DNA from: Roseiarcus sp963753135
GTDB lineage: Bacteria > Pseudomonadota > Alphaproteobacteria > Rhizobiales > Beijerinckiaceae
NCBI GenBank assembly: GCA_963753135.1
Contig: CAVWBA010000020.1
Span: 1-64,000, forward strand
Length of the DNA stretch: 64,000 bases
Direction: 5' to 3'
The translations under genes and the position numbers were made by a program. The notes beneath the pieces were generated by a model that was not told the DNA's origin, ran no database searches, and saw nothing but the letters and a program-made list of their open reading frames with translations. Below, piece after piece: positions 8,868-15,566 of this stretch; the stretch's first letter is position 1, and the number at the start of each line of letters is the position of its first letter.

Positions 8868-9088
8868 TCGCCCAGGTCGTCTCCAATACCGGCTGGAGTT
8901 GGGACGAGGCGCTCGACCAGCTGACTATGCCGCGCTTTCTCGCGCTGCGAGCAGAGTGGCGGCGCAACCCACCCGTTCACTGGCTCGTCGCCGCCGCGCT
9001 CAAGTATCATGAGCCAAGCGACAACACCCCGCCGCGCCAGCCGACGATTGCGGAGCTGAAGGCGGCCTTCCCCAACGGCGCGCTCTAA
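8849..9088 (+). CDS. Tail assembly chaperone, frameshift extension (gpGT-like T part)
   Basis: After a -1 slip at 8843-8849 translation continues for 79 residues (VDFDALIAQVVSNTGWSWDE..., WRRNPPVHWLVAAALKY) to TAA 9086-9088. This frame has no ATG of its own and opens only at 8795, just upstream of the slip site, as expected for a frameshift product. The fused protein would be about 206 residues. It lies immediately before the tape measure gene, the invariant position of such extensions. An alternative is a separate gene with an unconventional start, as in gene transfer agents with a split gp10. Confidence 0.75.
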   Translation, partial: VDFDALIAQVVSNTGWSWDEALDQLTMPRFLALRAEWRRNPPVHWLVAAALKYHEPSDNTPPRQPTIAELKAAFPNGAL

Positions 9089-9116
9089 CGAACCCCACTG
9101 AGGTCAAGGATCAGCG

Positions 9117-10436
9117 ATGGCCGACGCAAATGTCTCCGTCAGCTTCAGCGCTTCGACCAACGATTTTGTGTCCCAGGTCAGCGAGGCGAAGGACGCCTTG
9201 CAGACCTTTTCGGCGCCATTCGGGGAGATCAACCGACAACTGGTTTCGCTCGGGACCGCTACTTCTCAGGCGTTCAGCGCCGATCGTCTGGCGCCCTATC
9301 GCGACGCGCTCTCCGCGACCCAATCGCTTCAGCAATCGTTCGCCGCCGATAGCGCGCGCGCCGCGGAGGCGTTGCGCCAGGGCGACAATGCGGCCTACGC
9401 CGACGCGGCAAGGGCCGCGCAACTCGCAACCTCGGAAGAATTGAGAATCCTGGCGGACGCCACAAAGCAGAAACTCGCCCTCTATGCCGAGGAGGCGCGC
9501 TCTTTTCAAATCACCCAGCAGGAAAAGCTATCCCTTTCGCAGCAGGCCCTCGACGCAGAATACGCAGCCGAGCTCGCCGCGCTGCAAAGGGAGAGCGCAC
9601 TCGGCGAGCAATCGCTTGCGGCAAAACAGCGTGTCGACGATATGATCGTCGAAGCGACGCGCCGCCGCGACGATCAGATGTCGGCCTTAACCCGCTCGGC
9701 CCTGCAGCAGCAGGAGGGCGAATATCAGGCGTTCGGCAATTCTATCGCGCAGGCGTTCAATTCCCAATTGCGCGGACTCGTGACCGGGACGACCACCTGG
9801 CACACGGCATTCAAGAACGTGCTGGATGATTTGCTGATCAAATTCGTCGAGTGGAGCGAAACGACCGTCGAGCGTTACACCTTGGGGGAGGCGATGAAGA
9901 CAGCCGCAACCACAGCGGGCGTCGCGGCGCGCACGAGCGCAGAAGAGGGCGGCGCCGCAGCCTCGTTGGGCGCGCAAGGCGCGGCGATGGTGCGATCGAT
10001 CCTCTCCTCAGGCGCGGAAACATTCGCTGGCGTGTTCGGCTTTCTGGCGCCGCTCATGGGGCCGCTCGCCGCCGGTCCGGCCGCGGCGGCTCAGGCGACG
10101 GTCGCAGGCATGGCGGGGACAGTTGTGTCCGCTGATATCGGGATGTGGCAGGTACCGAGAGACCAGCTGGCGCTTATTCACCAGAATGAGCTGGTAATGC
10201 CAGCCGGGCCTGCCGGAGCGCTACGCGACATGCTGACGAACGCTCCGAACGGCGGCGCCGCAGGGGGCGGAGGATCAGTCGCCATCCATCCGACCACACA
10301 TTTCCACGTCAATGCGATCGACGGCCCATCGGTTGCGTCCTGGATGCGCCAGAACGGATCTGGGATGGCGAAGGCGCTCGACCAAGCGGTTCGCCATGGC
10401 GCTGCGCTTGGTTTGAAACGGCTCAATGGACGCTGA
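9117..10436 (+). CDS. Tail tape measure protein
   Basis: This protein sets tail length and is threaded through the tube. It is 439 residues, Ala/Gln-rich and mainly alpha-helical, with coiled-coil character around residues 85-210. A hydrophobic segment (ETFAGVFGFLAPLMGPLAAGPAAAA) lies near residue 300, followed by WQVPRDQLALIHQNELVMPA, a C-terminal signature common to alphaproteobacterial tape measures. It is short for a siphovirus, predicting a short tail. The stop overlaps the next start (TGATG). Confidence 0.85.
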   Translation: MADANVSVSFSASTNDFVSQVSEAKDALQTFSAPFGEINRQLVSLGTATSQAFSADRLAPYRDALSATQSLQQSFAADSARAAEALRQGDNAAYADAARAAQLATSEELRILADATKQKLALYAEEARSFQITQQEKLSLSQQALDAEYAAELAALQRESALGEQSLAAKQRVDDMIVEATRRRDDQMSALTRSALQQQEGEYQAFGNSIAQAFNSQLRGLVTGTTTWHTAFKNVLDDLLIKFVEWSETTVERYTLGEAMKTAATTAGVAARTSAEEGGAAASLGAQGAAMVRSILSSGAETFAGVFGFLAPLMGPLAAGPAAAAQATVAGMAGTVVSADIGMWQVPRDQLALIHQNELVMPAGPAGALRDMLTNAPNGGAAGGGGSVAIHPTTHFHVNAIDGPSVASWMRQNGSGMAKALDQAVRHGAALGLKRLNGR

Positions 10437-12949
10437 TGGCATTTCCGACTGTCACCGGCGTCCATTTGCTGCCCTCGACGGGCGAGTTCGCCTACGACAC
10501 GATCTCGGCGGTCGGGTTTCAACGCGGATCGAGCGGGCTTAACAATGCGACGATTCTCAACTTCTTTAGCAGTTCGCCGGGCGCACCCACTGACTATACG
10601 AACGCGATCACGCAATTCCAGGCTGACCATCCCGAATGCAAAACGGTCAGCCTTGTCATTGCCTGGTTCTTCAATTCGCTAGACGCATCGACTTGCCACG
10701 TCTACCCGTCAACCAACTTCATCCTTGGTCAGTTCGAACAGTGGAACGGCGCGACCTTCGCGCCGGTCAACTGGAATGTGTCCGGCCTGACTGAGCAGGA
10801 TTTCCCAGGGCTAATCCCGCTCCCCTCGCTGCCCGGATCAACCAATTTCGTATATGGCGGCACGCCAAGCGATCCAAGCGTCGTCCGCTGCATCCGCGAC
10901 CTCAAGAGCCGCGGTTTCAACGTCGTCTTCTATCCGTTTCTGCTCGGTACAGCCGCCGGGTTCCCGTGGCGCGGCCGCATCACTTCGCCCGGCGATCTTA
11001 GCCAAACGGCGACGAATGATGTTGCGTCCTTCATGGGCAACGCGGTGGTCGGCGATTTCACCCAGGACTCGATCAATCTGACGGTCAACTATATCGGCGC
11101 GGCGGGTCTGTTCGATTGGACGTTCCGCCGCATGATCCTGCACTACGCAAACCTGTGCGCGATGGCGGGCGGAGTGAGCCTGTTCGTGATCGGCTCGGAG
11201 CTTCGTGGCCTCGAAATCCTGCGTGGTCCAACCTGGACGAAGGCGGGCTCCGTCGATGGTTCGGGCAATGCGATCTGGGACTACCCGATGGTCGCGGCCC
11301 TCAATCAGCTCGCTGACGATGTCAGGACGACATTCGACAATGCCGGGTTCACGAAAAACTCGACGACCTCAGAGAATCTGATCACCTATTCGGCCGACTG
11401 GTCGAGCTGGATGGGGTGGCAGCACGCAGGAGCGAATGGGCAGTGGCCGCATCTCGATCAGCTGTGGGCCAACCCGAACATCGATTTCGTGAGCTTCGAC
11501 AATTACATGCCTCTGACGGACTGGACGACCGGGTCCGGCGGTCTGGACGCGACGAACTGGAAAGAGCCAAAGTTCACCGGGGCTTGGCCGCCCGAACCGG
11601 CACAATTGAACGGCTTGGGTTTGAGTGGGCCGCCAACGATCTACGCGACGCCATACCTCAAAGGCAACATTGAGGGCGGACAGTATTTTGATTGGTTCTA
11701 CAACGATAGCAATAATCTTGGCCGCGGCCTCGACCCAGGCGGTACGGATCTACAAGTCTCGCTGCCGGAAGGCGATCGTTTGGCGCAAGCCCGAAATCCC
11801 TACTTTCCGCAGCAAGAAATTCTCGCCAACAAGCAATTGCGGTGGTGGTGGAATAACAGTCATCAAGCCGTTTATGACAACGGCAACGGTCAAGGTTTCG
11901 CTCCGCATGGACCGAAAACCAAATGGGACCCGAACGCCAAGTCGATTATCACGCTGGAATACGGATTCGCCGCCTGCGACAAGTCGACCAACCAGCCCAA
12001 CGTCTTCTTTGATCCAAAATCGATAGAGAGCTTCACTGCCTACTGGTCAATTTGGGATCCTGCCAACGAACTCGGTTACCTGCCGCGGCGCGACGACACG
12101 ATTCAAGCCCTAGCGCTTGAGGCGGTCTACGAATATTGGAACGTCGACGGCAACAACGAGATCGTCGGCGGGCTGGCGATGCTCAACTGGAATTTTTGCT
12201 GCGTCTGGAATACGGACGCGCGACCGTTCCCGACATTCCCCATCCTGAACAGCGCCTGGGGCGACACCGGAAACTGGGCTCAAGGCCTTTGGATTGGGAC
12301 GAACCGCACTGTCCTCCCGCCATCCCCGCCGAGCCTATCGCCGACCGTTCCGGAATTCCCAACGCTCGTGCTCGGACCGACTCTCTCATGGTCTGTCCAC
12401 ATCAAGCCGAAATTCAAAACGGAGATCGGTCAGCACGTCAGCGGGCGGGAGACACGGACTCAGCAGTTTGCGAACCCCTATTTTGATGTCGATCTGACCT
12501 ATGACCTGCTGCGTGCGGATGCCGCGCATTTCGAATTGCAGGCAATCGCCGGCTTCTTCGAACAGGCAAGCGGAGAGGCCGCGTCGTTCTGGGTCGCGCC
12601 GCCCGATCTATCCGCGGCCACTGGCCAGGCGATTGGAGTGGGCGATGGCTCGAGGACGGTATTCCCGCTGGTCGCGTCGATTGGTTCTTACACCGGCCCA
12701 GTCTACGGGACATCGAGCGTTGCCGCGGTCTATCTAAACGGTGTCGCGCAGCCGAACGGATGGTCCGTATCAAGCGGATATCTACCCGAGATCACGTTCG
12801 CATCGGCGCCAAGCGCTGGCGTCGGCATCGCGGCCGACTTTGGCATTCTTTGGCTCTGCCGGTTCGCGGAAGACGTGCAAAACTTCGAGGAGTTTATGAC
12901 GATGCTCTGGGCGCTCCGGACGGTTCGGCTCGTGACGGTTAGGCGGTGA
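10436..12949 (+). CDS. GTA TIM-barrel domain fused to distal tail (DUF2460) domain
   Basis: This 837-residue tail-tip protein is likely involved in wall or capsule engagement. Residues about 130-580 match the glycoside-hydrolase-like TIM barrel of the GTA megatron protein: FYPFLLGTAAGFPWRGRIT, NPNIDFVSFDNYMPLTDW, KGNIEGGQYFDWFY and NQPNVFFDPKSIES. Residues about 640-837 form a DUF2460/distal-tail domain starting at WSVHIKPKFKTEIGQHVSGRE. In Rhodobacter GTA these two domains reside in different proteins (g15 and g12). Start ATG 10436 overlaps the tape measure stop. Confidence 0.85.
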   Translation: MAFPTVTGVHLLPSTGEFAYDTISAVGFQRGSSGLNNATILNFFSSSPGAPTDYTNAITQFQADHPECKTVSLVIAWFFNSLDASTCHVYPSTNFILGQFEQWNGATFAPVNWNVSGLTEQDFPGLIPLPSLPGSTNFVYGGTPSDPSVVRCIRDLKSRGFNVVFYPFLLGTAAGFPWRGRITSPGDLSQTATNDVASFMGNAVVGDFTQDSINLTVNYIGAAGLFDWTFRRMILHYANLCAMAGGVSLFVIGSELRGLEILRGPTWTKAGSVDGSGNAIWDYPMVAALNQLADDVRTTFDNAGFTKNSTTSENLITYSADWSSWMGWQHAGANGQWPHLDQLWANPNIDFVSFDNYMPLTDWTTGSGGLDATNWKEPKFTGAWPPEPAQLNGLGLSGPPTIYATPYLKGNIEGGQYFDWFYNDSNNLGRGLDPGGTDLQVSLPEGDRLAQARNPYFPQQEILANKQLRWWWNNSHQAVYDNGNGQGFAPHGPKTKWDPNAKSIITLEYGFAACDKSTNQPNVFFDPKSIESFTAYWSIWDPANELGYLPRRDDTIQALALEAVYEYWNVDGNNEIVGGLAMLNWNFCCVWNTDARPFPTFPILNSAWGDTGNWAQGLWIGTNRTVLPPSPPSLSPTVPEFPTLVLGPTLSWSVHIKPKFKTEIGQHVSGRETRTQQFANPYFDVDLTYDLLRADAAHFELQAIAGFFEQASGEAASFWVAPPDLSAATGQAIGVGDGSRTVFPLVASIGSYTGPVYGTSSVAAVYLNGVAQPNGWSVSSGYLPEITFASAPSAGVGIAADFGILWLCRFAEDVQNFEEFMTMLWALRTVRLVTVRR

Positions 12950-12950
12950 C

Positions 12951-13568
12951 ATGGCCACACCGCCGTCATTCCCAACGCTGGCCGGCCTCGGCTGGAGCGT
13001 CCACAAGAAACCAGTGTTTTCGACGCTCGTCGCGAGCCACGTTTCGGGTCGAGAAGTTCGCGACGCTCTCTATCAAAACCCGATCTGGCAGTTTGAGCTG
13101 ACCTTCGACGCCCTGTCGTCATCGCCAACTTCCTATCCCGGAGCCGGCGCCAATTCGCTGCAGGCCCTCATGGGATTCTTCCTCCAAATGCAGGGGCAGT
13201 TCGGAACCTTCCTCTACGCCGATCCAACTGACAGCGCGGCGACCAACATGACCTTCGCCACCGGTGATGGAACGACCACGGTCTTCACCTTCAGCCGCTT
13301 TATGGGCGCGTTCCTCGAGCCGGTTGGCTGGGTGACGAGCGTCTCGAACGTCTTTTTGAACGATATCAATCAGCCGTCCGGCTGGTCGTCGTCCGCGCCT
13401 AACTCCCTCGTGTTTGCGGCCGCGCCCGGCTCCGGCGTGTCGATTGCCGCAACTTTTACCTATGCCTTCGAATGCCGGTTTGATTCTGACGACCAGGATT
13501 TCGAGGAATTCATGTCGAACCTATGGCAGGTCGACAGCATCAAATTCAAATCGGTAAGGACGTCGTAA
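12951..13568 (+). CDS. Distal tail protein (DUF2460, GTA gp12-like)
   Basis: This 205-residue DUF2460 protein probably forms the distal-tail ring between tube and hub. It begins one base after the previous stop. WSVHKKPVFSTLVASHVSGRE aligns with the C-terminal domain of the preceding TIM-barrel protein, as do NVFLNDINQPSGW and QDFEEFMSNLW, so the two are tandem paralogues. The paralogue inside the fusion has VYLNGVAQPNGW and QNFEEFMTMLW at the equivalent places. Confidence 0.85.
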   Translation: MATPPSFPTLAGLGWSVHKKPVFSTLVASHVSGREVRDALYQNPIWQFELTFDALSSSPTSYPGAGANSLQALMGFFLQMQGQFGTFLYADPTDSAATNMTFATGDGTTTVFTFSRFMGAFLEPVGWVTSVSNVFLNDINQPSGWSSSAPNSLVFAAAPGSGVSIAATFTYAFECRFDSDDQDFEEFMSNLWQVDSIKFKSVRTS

Positions 13569-13841
13569 CGCTCGGCCAATCCGCGGACGCTTGCGCAAAC
13601 ACCTGTCGAAGTCGATGCGCCTCCGTCGCGAAGGTTTCGCCCCTACTCCTGCCGCTTCATCGCTACTCACGCGCGAAATCTGCAGAGTTCGATGCAGTCA
13701 TCAACAGACGGATTGCCCCGTTCAATGGCAGCTCGCGTAGCGTCAGACGAAGGCCTCCGATGATTGTCGCCGACACCCTTGGTCTTCTGGCCGCCGCCGC
13801 GAAGAACTTCTCATAACCGGTTTCTGGACGCCATTCTGGTC
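13569..13841 (+). other. Gap between distal tail and hub genes
   Basis: This 273-base gap interrupts an otherwise tightly packed operon. I find no gene with a credible start in it. A small gene may have been lost here. Confidence 0.4.
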
Positions 13842-14711
13842 ATGAAACAGACCGCCACCACTGTCACCAGTCTCATCAACGCCGCCCGTGCGGCCCCGGA
13901 TGCGCCACTCGCTTTCGCCGAGTGCTTTACCTTCATCACCACTACCGGGACGCAATACACTTGGACAAACGTCGACTATGATGTGAGTTTCAACGGATCG
14001 CTATTCCTCGCTAGTGGTCCACTCGTCGTCGGCCTCAAGTACAAGGGGTCGGTAGGCCTCGAAGTCGACAAGCAGCAGATTACTATTGCCGCCCGGCCCA
14101 CGGATGTCGTCAACGGCGCGCCATTTATTATCGCCTTGCGTGACGGCGCATTTGACGGCGCGCCCGTCTTTCGCGACCGCGTCTTCCTATCCTCGCCTGC
14201 CGGGACTGTCGTCGGAGGCGTACGTATGTTCCAGGGACGAATTTCGACGGTTGATAGCGTGGGGCGCACTCGAGCCACGGTGACGGTCGCGAGCGATCTC
14301 GTGATCCTTGACTACGACATGCCGAAGAATCTCTTTTCGCCCACGTGCTTGCATGTGCTGTATGACGCAGGCTGCGGCATCATTCGGGGAACCTTTTCGC
14401 TCGACGGAACGGTCGGCGCCGGCTCCAACTCGAACACAATCAACTTCTCTGGCGCGCGGGCGGGAGATGCGCAGGGCTCGCTCGTCTTCACTTCGGGCGC
14501 CAACGCCAACCTCCGCGCCACGGTCAGAAGCGTGAACGTTGGGACATCATACTCCCTGATGTATCCCCTCCCATTTGCACCGACTGAAGGCGATGGATTC
14601 AACGTGGCGTTCGGTTGCGATCACACACAGGCGACGTGCCAGGGCAAGTTCAACAATCTCATTAACTTCCGTGGTTTCCCGTACGTGCCCCCGCCGCAGC
14701 TGGCGTACTAG
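13842..14711 (+). CDS. Tail hub protein (DUF2163, GTA gp13-like)
   Basis: This 289-residue hub sits under the distal tail ring. ATG 13842 (MKQTATTVTSLINAARA) is preferred over an in-frame start 78 bases upstream. The C-terminus FNNLINFRGFPYVPP is the signature of DUF2163. Four cysteines are placed as two pairs, CLHVLYDAGC (about 169-178) and CDHTQATC (about 261-268), the arrangement expected of tail hubs related to lambda gpL that bind an iron-sulfur cluster. The position between distal tail and NlpC/P60 genes matches GTA order. Confidence 0.85.
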   Translation: MKQTATTVTSLINAARAAPDAPLAFAECFTFITTTGTQYTWTNVDYDVSFNGSLFLASGPLVVGLKYKGSVGLEVDKQQITIAARPTDVVNGAPFIIALRDGAFDGAPVFRDRVFLSSPAGTVVGGVRMFQGRISTVDSVGRTRATVTVASDLVILDYDMPKNLFSPTCLHVLYDAGCGIIRGTFSLDGTVGAGSNSNTINFSGARAGDAQGSLVFTSGANANLRATVRSVNVGTSYSLMYPLPFAPTEGDGFNVAFGCDHTQATCQGKFNNLINFRGFPYVPPPQLAY

Positions 14712-14724
14712 ACCCCGATCAGCA

Positions 14725-15120
14725 ATGAAATCAGAACGCATTTTTAAGGGCCAGCCCGTTCCCGCGCCTGTTCTTGATAAGCCTGTGACACCACAATCGA
14801 TTTTCGATCGCGTCGTGCGCCACTACCGCAGGCAGCGCCGCCGTTGCCCTGTAGAAGGTGAATGTCTCTATCGCTTGAGCGATGACGAATGCTTCATCGG
14901 TCCGCTGATAGGCGACGAGCATTACGATCCTGCCATGGAGGGTCATCCCGTCCGCGAGCTCCTGAAGATCTTTCCGATGCCGGTATGGTTCCGAATCCAC
15001 GTCGACTTCGTCGAAGAGCTCCAGCGAATCCACGACAACGAGTCGAATTGGGGCGAGGGCATCATGGATATGGTGCTCGAAATGTTTGCCGATGAACACG
15101 GTCTGAGGATGCCGGCGTGA
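14725..15120 (+). CDS. Conserved small phage protein of unknown function
   Basis: This is a 131-residue protein starting MKSERIFKGQ at 14725, 13 bases after the hub stop; its end overlaps the peptidase start (GTGA). It contains RRCPVEGECLYR, IGPLIGDEHYDPAMEGHPV and a C-terminal acidic helix. Proteins with a CxYR...G.LI.D..YDP.MEG pattern occur in many phages without known function. Its insertion between g13-like and g14-like genes is atypical for a GTA. Confidence 0.7.
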   Translation: MKSERIFKGQPVPAPVLDKPVTPQSIFDRVVRHYRRQRRRCPVEGECLYRLSDDECFIGPLIGDEHYDPAMEGHPVRELLKIFPMPVWFRIHVDFVEELQRIHDNESNWGEGIMDMVLEMFADEHGLRMPA

Positions 15121-15563
15121 GTGATGCCGCGCGCGCCGCTGTGGTCGCCGAGGCGCGATCTTGGATCGGTACGCCATATCACCACGCGGCTGACGTCAAG
15201 GGACGAACTGGTGGTGTGGACTGTGCGATGCTCTTGGTCCGTGTTTACTGCGACCGCGGTCTCGTCGAGAAGTTCGATCCGCGGCCGTACACACGCGATT
15301 GGTTCCTGCACCGCAACGAGGAGCGCTATCTTGGCTTCCTTCTGGCGCGCTCGTGCGAGGTACGCACGCCATTGGAAGGCGATATTGTTCTCTTTCGCTT
15401 TGGTCGTTGTTTCGCCCATGCCGGGATTGTTTCGGAGGCTGATCCGCTGACGATCGTCCATGCCTTCTCTTATGCCGGCCGCGTGGTCGAAGATGTCGTT
15501 AGGTCAAATCCCGAATTGGCGCCGCGGCTGAAGACGGCGCGGTTCGCAAGCTATTGGGGCTGA
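15117..15563 (+). CDS. NlpC/P60 tail peptidase (GTA gp14-like)
   Basis: This is a 148-residue cysteine peptidase of the NlpC/P60 family that cuts peptidoglycan stem peptides during DNA entry. The GTG start at 15117 overlaps the previous stop. IGTPYHHAADVKGRTGGVDC carries the catalytic Cys (about residue 36) and GRCFAHAGIV the catalytic His (about 102). The length and the position between hub and tail-tip genes are as in gene transfer agents. Confidence 0.9.
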   Translation: MSDAARAAVVAEARSWIGTPYHHAADVKGRTGGVDCAMLLVRVYCDRGLVEKFDPRPYTRDWFLHRNEERYLGFLLARSCEVRTPLEGDIVLFRFGRCFAHAGIVSEADPLTIVHAFSYAGRVVEDVVRSNPELAPRLKTARFASYWG

Positions 15564-15566
15564 ACC

